From: Lateolabrax maculatus
Lineage: Eukaryota > Chordata > Actinopteri > Acropomatiformes > Lateolabracidae
Direction: 5' to 3'
Assembly (NCBI GenBank): GCA_031216445.1
Contig: CM062197.1
Coordinates: 377,501 to 441,500 of the forward strand
Length of the DNA stretch: 64,000 bases
Shown here: piece by piece, positions 24,151-35,290 of the stretch
Layout: the number at the start of each line of letters is the position of its first letter
Position numbering within the stretch: the stretch's first letter is position 1
Translations under genes and position numbers: made by a program
Notes under the pieces: generated by a model
Seen by the model: only the letters and a program-made list of their open reading frames with translations
The model's database searches: none
Told to the model about the DNA's origin: nothing

Positions 24151-24484
24151 AGCTTCTGTCCTGATGGCGGTGCTGCAGGAACCATCACCTGCTGTTTTTA
24201 TCCTCAACACGTCCCATAAAAAGACCAAAACCATCAACGTGCGAGTCGGTCCGTCTTTGTTGACTCGAAGATAAACAGAAACAACGTCAGCACCACTGAC
24301 GGGACGGCAGAGATCAATAAAGTTTTCAGTTTACAAAAACAAACTTGAAGCATTTCCAGAAAGTTTGAATTTGATCCAATAAAACAACGTAAATCCTTAA
24401 AACCTCTCCTGGTGACGTCTCTGCTCTCAGATTCCCTCCATCCGTCCTGCTGATCCATCATCATCATCATCATCACCTGTCCAG

Positions 24485-25463
24485 ATGAGTGACCAGCCCC
24501 CCCCGTACATCCCTCCCCCCCCCGCCTTCCCGTCAGGTTCGTCTTTGATTGAGATTTTTATTTATATTATGAAATGTATTCTGTAACACAAATCTCTGAA
24601 ACTAATATTTATATTAATAACATTAATAATACGCAGTATTATATATATAAAGTATTATATAGTATAAATATTACAACTTTATTAGAAATATTACAAATTA
24701 ATATTGTGACTTTTTTTCTCAAACATTTGTGATTAATAACTTTTTCTATATTCTGACTTTGTTGTTGAATCCTGGCGGTTGAGTTGTGAATAAAGTGAAA
24801 CTGTTACCATGGAAACGGTCAGTGTCACGTTGTGTTGATCACGTGACCTCTCGTCTCTGCAGCTTTCAGCTCTCAGCCTTCCTCCTTCCCCTGCTCGCCG
24901 TACCAGGTACCCAGCATGCACTGCTGCAGCTTCCTGTCTGACAGAAAACATTTCAAACACGTTTTTAAAGAGAAGAAGAGTTTGTTTATTTAATTTAGAT
25001 TAAAACTTTATCAAAATGATTTAAAGTGACGACAGTTTTGCTGATTTAGTCACATGACAACCACACCTGTCTCCTGTCTAGACCTTCCCTCAAACCTACA
25101 CAGGTGGAGGGGACCAATCGTACTACCACGGCCCACCAGGGCCCCCCGGGCCTCCAGGTGCCTACCAGACCCAGCCCGGGTTCCCAGGGTACCAGAGTGG
25201 GCCCCCCGGGACCCCCCAGCCGTACACAGAGCCGGCAAAACACAGAGGTAGGTCAAAGAGTCAGAAACAAACTGTCCTCCAGGCTGAGACAAACAGGAAG
25301 CACCTCTAACCCCCCCCCCCCCCCCCCCCCCCCCCCAGTGTTCCTGGTCGGGCAGAATCACGGCGGCGAAGATGGCGGTGCTGAAAAATCGTGTCTGCCG
25401 GCATGTGCAGCTGCTCTGTGCTGCTGCTGCCTCTGGGACATGATGACCCACAACCTCTGCTGA
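24485..25463 (+). CDS. cystm1: Cysteine-rich transmembrane module protein 1
   Basis: Four exons in phase: 24485-24536, 24863-24906, 25082-25247, 25339-25463, giving 128 aa. The N-terminal part is Pro/Gly/Tyr-rich (MSDQPPPYIPPPPAFPS, then PPGPPGPPGAYQTQPGFPGY). The C-terminus carries the defining CYSTM motif, SCLPACAAALCCCCLWDMM, a short Cys-rich membrane segment close to the human CWTALCCCCLWDML ending. It is longer than the human protein (about 97 aa), mainly through Pro-rich sequence and a short tail THNLC. CYSTM proteins are small tail-anchored membrane proteins linked to stress tolerance in some eukaryotes; the vertebrate role is poorly known. The ATG directly follows a splice acceptor. 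Convergent with the TIM gene on its right. Confidence 0.92.
25310..25336 (+). repeat. cystm1: Poly-C run used as splice pyrimidine tract
   Basis: Twenty-seven consecutive C residues end two bases before the last cystm1 exon and form the whole pyrimidine tract of its acceptor. Confidence 0.95.
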
Positions 25464-25532
25464 CCTCTGACCCCCATCATGCAGCGGGGTCACCATGACG
25501 ACAACAACAGCTGCTGGGAAACTAACTATTGG

Positions 25533-25538
25533 AATAAA
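25533..25538 (+). terminator. cystm1: cystm1 polyadenylation signal (AATAAA)
   Basis: AATAAA lies 70 bases past the cystm1 stop codon. Confidence 0.75.
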
Positions 25539-25958
25539 ACATTTTCATTCCCATAAAAACCTGGTTTATAACCTGCATTTTCCTGGAGAGTCTTTTAGCC
25601 CAGCCCTGGGCAGGGACCCCTCCAACCCTGAGATTTTTACTTTTACAAAAAACAAGCATCTTTAGTATTAGACATTAAACATTTATTGAAGAATAAAACA
25701 ATTGGTTCAGCCTCCTGTCAGTCTCTGGTCTCTGATTGGACCTCCAAACTCCTGCAGTCATGTGACTGTATAAAAATATAAAAAAATAATTTTACATGAT
25801 TGTTGTTCTGTTTCAAACCTGTGAGATTAATAAAGTATAAAAGCTGCAGATTGTTCTGATATCTGTTAAAATATATTCAAAATATTTATTCGACCACTTG
25901 AGGGCGACATTTTGTCTGTTTTACTCATAGTGAAAATGTGAATAAAAACAGGAGGGGG

Positions 25959-26240
<282 letters not shown>

Positions 26241-26243
26241 GAC

Positions 26244-27593
26244 TGTAAGCAGCAGTCAGCAGCAGTGCAGGGATGAAGATGATGAAGGAGACTCTCACTG
26301 TGTTTCCGATGAAGCTGTGCAGACTGTTCACCTGCTGGACAGATGTGCTCCACATCTGTACAAGGTGCATTTAGTTGTTTTGAGGATGCAACAGGCATTA
26401 TAAAATAAAAAAAACATTACAATATATAAAACAAAAGATGAGATAAGAAAAAAGTATTACTTATGAAAATATTAAATATGTGCAAATATAAAGGGATGCA
26501 GGGTAAGGGTGGAGGTAACTGTCAACAACATCAGGAGGCATAGACTATCAGGAGGTGCATAAACTCTTTCTATTCATTAAATGAATTATTGTAACATTTC
26601 TTTTTCTAAATGCTGCACGTCGAGCTGCTTTCAGACCTTAAATACAATTATTATAATTCATTTTAATGAGTAATTGGAACCAAAGACAAAATGAAACTAG
26701 GCTGTGATAATTAACTGTTATTTAACGTGCTGACTGACCTCTTCAGCCTGTGTCACTATTGACACGCTTGTGGTGTCACTTCCTCTCCATGGGGTGACAT
26801 CACTTCCTCTTTGTCCTGTGATGGTTGTTGTCTTGTAACCTGATAAACAGATGACAGAATTTCAAGTAAAGCTTCTGAATGTGCGAACCAGAGGCCGTCA
26901 CTCTGATGAACACTTAATCAGTCACACAGTGTCAGAAACAATCCCTGGGAAGACTTTATTTAAAATATTTCTAAAATAACTTCTCACCTCTCTCAATGGT
27001 CAAATCAAAGTGATGTTTGGCATCAGTGAACCATCCGTATATGTCCACCCTGCATCCGTAGCGTCCAGCATCTGTCTCAGTGGCGTTCAGTATCGTCAGA
27101 GAAACATCTCCTTCATCCAGTCGTCCCAGTAACTGATACCTGCTGGAAACTCTGGTTCTTTCTATCACTTTGTGTCCTTCTGTGGAGATGAGCTGATGGT
27201 TGCAGCTCGAGACTGGAATATTTCCCCGACCCCAACAGACGGGCCGGGATCCCTCGTTCCTGATGTCATACTTACAGGACAGAGTGACGTTCTGACCTGT
27301 TTCACCAACAACTGTCCTGCTGTCACATTCACTGACTGTGGAGACACAAAACACTGTGAATGTATCAAACAGAGTTAAAGCTCTTCATTTAAATCTTTTT
27401 ACTTCAAAAACACCTTCTGTTAGTAGCTAAAATCATCTGCTTCTGTATAACTGTATAGGTACGCAGTGATTGGTTGCTGTTATTCTAAACATCTACGCAT
27501 ATTTATATAAAGTCAATATAAAGTTGAGTTTGTAGAAGTTAAAGTACCTGTGAGGAGCAGCAGCATCAAGTTCAACCTGCTCGCAGGCTTCAT
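26244..27593 (-). CDS. TIM/HAVCR-family phosphatidylserine receptor (3' end unresolved)
   Basis: Exons on the reverse strand: signal peptide 27593-27548 (MKPASRLNLMLLLLT), IgV domain 27335-26988, Thr/Ser stalk 26839-26739, membrane exon 26355-26244 (VRVSFIIFIPALLLTAAY); phases agree. The V domain shows NVTLSCKYD, RPVCWGRG, RYQLLGRLDEGDVSLTI, DAGRYGCRVDIYGWF and AKHHFDLTIE, close to TIM-1 and TIM-4. TIM receptors on T cells and phagocytes bind phosphatidylserine and regulate immunity and clearance of dying cells. Only four of the six TIM-typical cysteines are present, and the FG-loop WFND motif reads WFTD. A cytoplasmic tail exon was not found; without the last donor the frame runs on through the CA array to 25921. 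A 5' UTR exon probably ends at 27823 (donor GTGAGT). Confidence 0.85.
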
Positions 27594-27823
27594 GACCGAC
27601 GTCAAACTGTAGCTGAAACATTTCAACACATTAAAGCTGCTGAAAGTCAGCTCTACACTGTAAAAAATGACCAACAGCTACTTTGGAGATTTTAATTTTG
27701 GAAAAATAAACATTAGAAATTATGCAAATCAACTGACACATAAAGAAAAAAAAACTTAGGTCTTGTTCTTCAGGAGAAAAGGTTTTTGCCTGTAGAAAAT
27801 AACAAAAGTTTCTGATACTCACA

Positions 27824-28456
27824 GTTTGGTTCAGCGAGATGATTTCACTCATGAACACTTTATGACTGAGCTGCTGACATTAACCACTGTGTGGGTGGGG
27901 GGGCAGCTTCCTTCCTTCACTACATCCTCTCCTCATGTGCAGAGATGGTTGGTTTTCACACGTTGTTAGCTGACCTCTGTAGCTTCGCTGTGGCGGTCTG
28001 ACCGGCCTTCTTTACTCTTTATCATGTGTTTGAGCAGGAAGTTTATTTACAGTCTTTATGTAGTTCATCTTCATCTTAGTATTTTTGGTATATTTCTATG
28101 ATGACACTTAAGATTGATTAAGATTTGACAGTGATTAAAGGGTGACAGTAAAGAGCTGTATTGCTTCGGATGTCACGTTAATTCCCTTCTGTTGTAATTA
28201 AATATCAGATATTGCTCTTGGAAACTCACAGATCCATGACGTCATCCACCGGTGGATGACAAACTGGTGACATCACACCACATCCCGCTTTCTTTGAGTT
28301 TGAAGTGAACCTCAACTATATTTATTCATCATATCCTCCTGCAGTACATGTGGAGATTAGAGGAGAATTCATCAGCTCAAACAATATTACCATTAATCAA
28401 ATATGGAGGTGATAAACAAGACACCCCAATCGAACAAATCGATCAGAGGACCCTTG
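27824..28456. other. Upstream region of the TIM gene
   Basis: A presumed 5' UTR exon occupies about 27823-27890 on the reverse strand. Beyond it no exon is seen. Two overlapping palindromes at 28237-28260 are listed separately. Confidence 0.4.
28237..28260. promoter_or_regulatory. CRE overlapping a 20-bp perfect palindrome
   Basis: TGACGTCA (28237-28244) overlaps GTCATCCACCGGTGGATGAC (28241-28260), which is its own reverse complement over all 20 bases. It lies about 650 bases upstream of the TIM start codon and could be a regulatory element of that gene. Confidence 0.45.
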
Positions 28457-29400
28457 TTAAGAAGTATATTTTTTAAATAGAGATAACTTTATTAATCCCA
28501 ATGCAGTGTTACACCAGTCACTTAACACACAATATAAAGAAACAAGTAAATTAAAAGGTAACATTATATTCAATAGAGTAAACTCTAAATACTGAATATT
28601 CAGTGTATGATGTCTATATGTATGTATTCTGTATATTTGTAGAATATGCATCAGTGCCACCCGAACTCTGTTTCCTCCGGTTGTGTCTGCAGGTGAGAGT
28701 CCAGTCCAGCAGGTGTTGCTGCTGCATGAAACATGTTGATGGAGGATTAGATTGCAGCCAGCCGACGCCTCAAGCTGCATCACGTCTTTGTTCATGTTAA
28801 ACATCTGACTTTAAAGGTGCAGAGGACATGTTTTCACCTTTGATGGTTTTAATGCTTCTTTTTAATCCAGTTTCTTAGGAACAGCTGCCACAACTAAGTC
28901 AGTCTGAACCAACAGTCAGAAAATCCTTCAGGGAGTTATAATGTTGAGTTTGTGTTGATTCACCTGTTTGATCGTTATGGAGGACGTAGTTTGTACTGAC
29001 GGGTGTCTCTCTTAATAGGACATTAGGTCCACATTTGTCACGATTTTTATTCAGCAGGTGAGCAGGGGTGTTTCTAGGAGTTGACGAGGTCTGGGGCTAA
29101 GGCCAGAGCATGTGGGGCTGAGGTCGGGTTGTGTTTCTGTAGGCAGTCCCTTGTACCATATCCTTGTGGTGTAGTGTTGTGAAAGACGGGGGTGGTTGTA
29201 TCAGCACCACTTTCACCAAGAAGGGATGACCTATGAGTCATGTGATCAGTTTAATGTATGACCCCTTCCTGTCTGACCATGTCACATTTCATAGCTGCAG
29301 ATTTGACAGCCAAGACACTTAAAGTGTGTACTTCAGGTAGTGTGTTTTTCGGAGCAAGTCTGTACTGTGATTAGTTCTGATCCTGTTGAAGTTACAATCA
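28457..29400. other. Intergenic, repeat-like
   Basis: About 28470-28640 has the AACTTTATTAATCCC motif common at ends of fish interspersed repeats. No coding exon recognised in the remainder. Confidence 0.4.
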
Positions 29401-29408
29401 TGTAACTT

Positions 29409-29600
29409 GTATTAGATTAGAGAGTGAGTCTCTAAGGTAAAGTGTGAGGCCTTTCATCTATGATCGTTTCAAACCCCCACGCTGCTGCAGCTGGTGAAAC
29501 AATGGCTGATGGGTTTTTTCACATGCCAGTGCACGTCTGCACATGTCAACTTTCATCAGATGAGGAGAGACGGAGAGACAGTAAAGGTCTGTCTGCTGCA
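29409..29600 (+). repeat. Diverged third copy of inverted-repeat sequence
   Basis: GTCTCTAAGGTAAA, TTTCAAACCCCCA.GCTGCT, GTCTGCACATGT and ACAGTAAAGGTCTGT occur here in the same order as at 31065-31243 inside the left arm, with substitutions and small gaps. It is an older direct copy of part of the arm. Confidence 0.75.
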
Positions 29601-30713
29601 GAGAATCACGCATCACCTTGTGACCAAACCACATCTGACATAAAGGATCAGGGTCAGTGCAGCAGGAGGCAACGCCAGGTGTAAAGGGTTAACTGATGAC
29701 CTGCCAACACACCTGTCCTCAGGTAAAAACCCGTCAGACAGGCAGGAGTCATCGGCGCGGTCATGGCAACTAAAGAAAAAAAAAAATACATTTGCATTGC
29801 AAATCAGCTGTGTTATCTCACTGCTCAACAATGAACAGGATGTCTGTGTGACAACAACACTGAACACTCGAATGATGAAGATCGTATTCGTGTTCTTTCA
29901 CTTTTGTTTTCTGCTGTATTCTTTAAAGCAAAGATGACTCATTCACTTTTAGACAGTATGTTGACAGATATGCACTCATTCAACACTCAGCCGAAACATT
30001 TACAGTAAAAGGAAACGTAGAGAGCGTTTTGTTGGTGTTTAATGAAGGAAATGTGGTTTAGAGCAGAAACTGAACTGTTGTGATTATTGTGAGATGTCGT
30101 GTGTGGCTGTGCTGAGAGAAGAAGTGTCTTACAGCTAAACGCTTGTTAGTGACTGTAAGAAACTAAGTGATGGGGGTCAGGAGCTGTCCTCGGGTAAAAG
30201 ATGTTTCCAGTGGTTGAGCTCAGGATACAACATGTCAGACAGTGAAATCCTTTTCCACCTGCAGTATCACAGACAGACGGCGGCTGTGTTCCTCCATCTT
30301 CAGTGAGCCTGATCAGCCTCACAGCGTTCACACTGATCAGTGTGGCCTCAGCTGCATCATTATACTGCATCATACAGAGAGGGGTTTCTGTTATTTAGTC
30401 CACCTTCGTTGATATAAACCATCTGGACAGAATAACAGAAACCCCTGTCAGTACAACACAGTCTGACAGAAGCACAAGCGACGTCCTCCATACTGATCAA
30501 AGTGAATATTACAACTGTTTTATTGATTTACTGAGTTTGAGCAGCTGTTCCTAATAAACTGGACACTCAATGATAGTAACTTTTTACCGTCTGTTGCTGC
30601 TGAGCCTCTGAGGGAGGAGCACAGGGAACACAACAGACAGGTAGGCCGTCTAATACAATGAAATGATTGGACAGTTTTACCAGATTTCTTTGTGATTTAT
30701 TGAAAAGAGAATT
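29601..30713. other. Left flank of the inverted repeat
   Basis: No gene recognised. Bases 30632-30713 are a rearranged direct copy of 30868-30945 (shared CAGACAGGTAGGCCGTCTAA, offset 236, with a 15-base insertion), directly abutting the arm. Confidence 0.6.
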
Positions 30714-32189
30714 GCAGTAAAGTACAGAAGTATTCTAAGCTTCATAGAGTTAAAATTAAGTTAAAGTGTGCTTTATTATGACTAATAAGTATTTGTTCAA
30801 ATAAATTAATATCAGTTTCAGCTGCACAACATAATAATCTAAAGTGTTTCTCATTATCAGGTAGACAGACAGACAGGTAGGCCGTCTAATACAATGAAAT
30901 GATCAGATTTCTTTGTGATTTATTGATCGCTGTAAAGAGAATTTTAACGATAAAGATAAAATGCGTATCCCGCCTTTACTGTTTGAACACAAAGTGTCAG
31001 TGAGTGAAACCAAGCTGAGAGACTCAGACTTCCTGTTTCTCTGCACTAACCTGCTCTCTTGTTAGTCTCTAAGGTAAAACGTGATCATTTCAAACCCCCA
31101 TGCTGCTACAGCAGGATAAACCATGGCTGCCGGGGTTTTCAGCATGCCAGGACAGTGGTTGAGAAAAACTAATAAGGGCGTGTCTGCACATGTGAAATGT
31201 GCATCAGTTGAGGTGAGGCAGGCAGACACAGTAAAGGTCTGTAGTCCTGTAGTCCAAAGTATCGGCACGGCTGTGAAGTTCTTCGGTTAGTGCTCATGTT
31301 GTAGAACAAAGTTCTTCTACAGTTTTTAAAACATCAACAGTTCATTATTGTGGATTACAGCCGTTAAATTATTTACATTTTGTGATGATTATAGATTTTT
31401 TGCTGTCAAAAGGATTTGGGGCGAGTCAGAAACATTCCTGGCTAAAGTCCCTGAATGCCAACGGCGCAGATTGAGTCCAGATTCCCCAGTTTGTCTTCCA
31501 CCAGCCAATCTCTCTCACAGTTTAGTTTGTAGTTTATTTGTTTCATCATGTTTCCCCCTGTGGTTTACCTATAGGTAACACTACTAGAGTCCTGTTAATC
31601 TCCTTTTTAACCCCAAAACTGTGGAATTAATAAATAAATAAATCACAATCCTCCCCAAAAGGTCATTGAACTCATCCACGAGCTGCTGATGCCTGTGTGC
31701 TCCCTGTCCACCAGCTTACTGTCCACATCCCTGGACTCTGATTGGAATTTAAAATGGGCGACACCGACGGTTTCTGTATGTGTGTGACTTCCTGTAAAGA
31801 GTTCCTCTTCAGAGGAAACACACATGATGAGTCAGAGTGAAACTCACCAAACAGCTTTAATGCTCTGGTCTTTATTAACACAAAGACATACGAACCAACA
31901 AATCACTAAATCAATACTGCAAAACCCTCAAAGAGCAGAAGCACCGACCAGACTCACAGACAAGCAACATAACTTCTGTTGGGATATTCTGAGACATCAT
32001 AACCACCTTAAAGTCAGTTTTTGTCCAGAGTCTGCATTTACTGTATATTACTGTTGCAAGTGAAGGCAACACACAGTTTACACACTGTATTATCAGAAAC
32101 TATTGATCTGCATATGGAACAAGAGATGGATGTGTTCGTTTCTTTCTACGTTGTGCAGATCAACGTTTCAACACATCCAGCTTCTTCAG
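30714..32189 (+). repeat. Inverted duplication 1, left arm (1,476 bp)
   Basis: This arm is the reverse complement of 33368-34843. Paired coordinates always sum to 65,557, so there is not one indel over 1,476 bases, and all six open frames compared in the two arms translate identically. No known domain is found in the arm. Confidence 0.97.
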
Positions 32190-32263
32190 GGGCTGCATTT
32201 AAGTTAGGGTAAGCATCACAGCAAAAATAAAGACACAGAACTCAGTCACATCTTTTTTCGTCT

Positions 32264-32269
32264 TTTATT
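32264..32269 (-). terminator. Polyadenylation signal of the loop gene (AATAAA)
   Basis: AATAAA on the reverse strand, 96 bases beyond the stop codon of the loop gene and still inside the loop. Confidence 0.55.
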
Positions 32270-32364
32270 ATTGAAGTGAATATACTTTAAAAATGTTATT
32301 ATATTCTAAATTTAAATAGCCTATATGTGCTTTATTTACCTCGATACCTTTATACCTTTTAACC

Positions 32365-33188
32365 TCACACCACCTCACAGCCCAGAACGTCCTCGAGGTT
32401 CCTTTCTTTCTCCTCCATGTGGTCGGTGATGATCCTGCGTACGATCACACAGATTTGCATTACTATAAGTCCTGACATCTGAACACTTTCGAGCAAACCA
32501 TCAATAATTACGGGTTCAATAACACGATCAGTCATAGAAACAGGATTCACTTACACAATCTCACACAGTCGAGCATCATCAACGTTCCCTTCTTCTTCCT
32601 CCTCGCGGCGGTCGGCGATGATCCTGCATGCGAACTGTAGTGAACCGTTCAGCAGGGCGAGCAGCTGTCTGAGCAGGACGTCCACCAGGATTTCTCCACC
32701 GACCCGAACACATTTCAGCAAACTATAAACTATTCCAAGGAAACTGGAATTGCTGATGTGAAGTAACTGAATGAGATTCAGCAACAACACATCAACTTCT
32801 CTACCATGGATACGAGTCCGCAGCTCCAGTTGATTATTTAACTCGAAACCCCACCTTTGACTTTGCGGATCCTGGGACGGCATGACAGTCTGATGGATCG
32901 ACACTTTAGGTTTAACTCTTCTTGCTAAAACTGAAGAACTGGGGGCTGCTCCGGTACCTGCTTTTTGTTCCTCATCCAGCTCTCTGATTGGATAAAGAAA
33001 TGTGAGGTCAGATATCACATCCAGAGCCATATGGTGTTCAGAGTGCAATCGACTGAACATCAATATGCAGCTATTGTAACGTGCCCTAAAGTTCTGACTT
33101 ACCTGGTTGGTAAGCTGTTAATAAATAAATGGTGGATGCTGTTTGTTGCTGTGGGTATAACTGTGGGACGTCCCCACCGTGACCATTG
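32365..33188 (-). CDS. Unknown small spliced gene in the loop of inverted duplication 1
   Basis: I do not recognise the product. Three exons join in phase on the reverse strand: 33188-33103 (strong donor CAG/GTAAGT), 32983-32555 (donor GT/GTAAGT) and 32434-32365, ending in TGA. An upstream start was not found for this model; alternatively the middle exon begins unspliced at the ATG at 33063. The middle exon encodes a hydrophilic N-terminal part, then Leu-rich amphipathic segments (VDVLLLNLIQLLHISNSSFL, ILVDVLLRQLLALLNGSL), then an acidic stretch (RREEEEEGNVDD). The last exon (IITDHMEEKERNLEDVLGCE) resembles the end of the middle exon (IIADRREEEEEG..), which suggests an exon duplication. A TATA-like box lies at 33269-33265 on the reverse strand. 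It could be a lineage-specific gene or a decayed one. Confidence 0.5.
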
Positions 33189-33335
33189 CTGAAAAGGAGT
33201 GTCCCATTAGGATGGACAGAATGCAACTCTCTCTCTCCATCACTCTGGTCTGATGTTTAAAAGCTTATAAAACAGTTTGGATGATGTAATCTGCAGCACA
33301 TTTCAACAGAACAGATTAGTGCAGAGAAAACAGAG

Positions 33336-33542
33336 AATATACAGTAAATGCAGACTCTGGACAAAAACTGAAGAAGCTGGATGTGTTGAAACGTTGATCT
33401 GCACAACGTAGAAAGAAACGAACACATCCATCTCTTGTTCCATATGCAGATCAATAGTTTCTGATAATACAGTGTGTAAACTGTGTGTTGCCTTCACTTG
33501 CAACAGTAATATACAGTAAATGCAGACTCTGGACAAAAACTG
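33336..33542 (+). repeat. 35-bp direct repeat pair at the inner boundary of the right arm
   Basis: 33336-33370 and 33508-33542 are identical (AATATACAG..GGACAAAAACTG). The right arm begins at the last three bases (CTG) of the first copy; the second lies within the arm, so an inverted third copy is at 32015-32049. Confidence 0.95.
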
Positions 33543-34843
33543 ACTTTAAGGTGGTTATGATGTCTCAGAATATCCCAACAGAAGTTATGTTGCTTGTCTG
33601 TGAGTCTGGTCGGTGCTTCTGCTCTTTGAGGGTTTTGCAGTATTGATTTAGTGATTTGTTGGTTCGTATGTCTTTGTGTTAATAAAGACCAGAGCATTAA
33701 AGCTGTTTGGTGAGTTTCACTCTGACTCATCATGTGTGTTTCCTCTGAAGAGGAACTCTTTACAGGAAGTCACACACATACAGAAACCGTCGGTGTCGCC
33801 CATTTTAAATTCCAATCAGAGTCCAGGGATGTGGACAGTAAGCTGGTGGACAGGGAGCACACAGGCATCAGCAGCTCGTGGATGAGTTCAATGACCTTTT
33901 GGGGAGGATTGTGATTTATTTATTTATTAATTCCACAGTTTTGGGGTTAAAAAGGAGATTAACAGGACTCTAGTAGTGTTACCTATAGGTAAACCACAGG
34001 GGGAAACATGATGAAACAAATAAACTACAAACTAAACTGTGAGAGAGATTGGCTGGTGGAAGACAAACTGGGGAATCTGGACTCAATCTGCGCCGTTGGC
34101 ATTCAGGGACTTTAGCCAGGAATGTTTCTGACTCGCCCCAAATCCTTTTGACAGCAAAAAATCTATAATCATCACAAAATGTAAATAATTTAACGGCTGT
34201 AATCCACAATAATGAACTGTTGATGTTTTAAAAACTGTAGAAGAACTTTGTTCTACAACATGAGCACTAACCGAAGAACTTCACAGCCGTGCCGATACTT
34301 TGGACTACAGGACTACAGACCTTTACTGTGTCTGCCTGCCTCACCTCAACTGATGCACATTTCACATGTGCAGACACGCCCTTATTAGTTTTTCTCAACC
34401 ACTGTCCTGGCATGCTGAAAACCCCGGCAGCCATGGTTTATCCTGCTGTAGCAGCATGGGGGTTTGAAATGATCACGTTTTACCTTAGAGACTAACAAGA
34501 GAGCAGGTTAGTGCAGAGAAACAGGAAGTCTGAGTCTCTCAGCTTGGTTTCACTCACTGACACTTTGTGTTCAAACAGTAAAGGCGGGATACGCATTTTA
34601 TCTTTATCGTTAAAATTCTCTTTACAGCGATCAATAAATCACAAAGAAATCTGATCATTTCATTGTATTAGACGGCCTACCTGTCTGTCTGTCTACCTGA
34701 TAATGAGAAACACTTTAGATTATTATGTTGTGCAGCTGAAACTGATATTAATTTATTTGAACAAATACTTATTAGTCATAATAAAGCACACTTTAACTTA
34801 ATTTTAACTCTATGAAGCTTAGAATACTTCTGTACTTTACTGC
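33368..34843 (-). repeat. Inverted duplication 1, right arm (1,476 bp)
   Basis: Reverse complement of 30714-32189 without indels. The outer end (CTTCTGTACTTTACTGC) runs into the dispersed AGTAAAGTACAGAAGTATTC family that is tandemly arrayed at 38335-38555. Confidence 0.97.
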
Positions 34844-35284
34844 TGATACTTTAACTACTTGAGGCTGATGATAGTAACAAGTTATAGAACTCATTGAGTC
34901 TATAAGATATCAGATATTTCGTTTGTCACAGATGAAACTGAGGACATTTAGTTTGAAAATTAACTTAAATGTTTAAAACATTTGCTCATTCATTTCATGT
35001 AAAGTGACTAATCAATGAATCGACTAATAGTTTGAAGCATCTACAGTCTGGGCTGATAAAAAGGCAGAATGTCCATGTGATGATGAAGACCTGGTGAATG
35101 GTTGAAAGCTCCAGGACAGACTGAAGGTGAGACGTTAGCATTTAGCTCAAAGCAGTGGACTGTTTCATTAAAGTAATTAAGAGTTAATGTCACTTTGAAT
35201 CAACTCTCGCTGCCTCATGTTAACATTTCAAAGCACAAACAGAAAAACTGCAGCAATCAAGAGGATTCAAAGCAGAGCAGCATG
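34844..35284. other. Intergenic between inverted duplication and rnf26
   Basis: AT-rich; nothing recognised. Confidence 0.5.
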
Positions 35285-35290
35285 TTTATT
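35285..35290 (-). terminator. rnf26-like polyadenylation signal (AATAAA)
   Basis: AATAAA on the reverse strand, about 410 bases past the stop codon of the RING gene. Confidence 0.6.

Noticed and set aside
31062..32212. Paired open frames in both arms of inverted duplication 1 as duplicate genes
   Set aside because: All are short and overlap on both strands with no domains; the pairing reflects the inverted DNA copy only.
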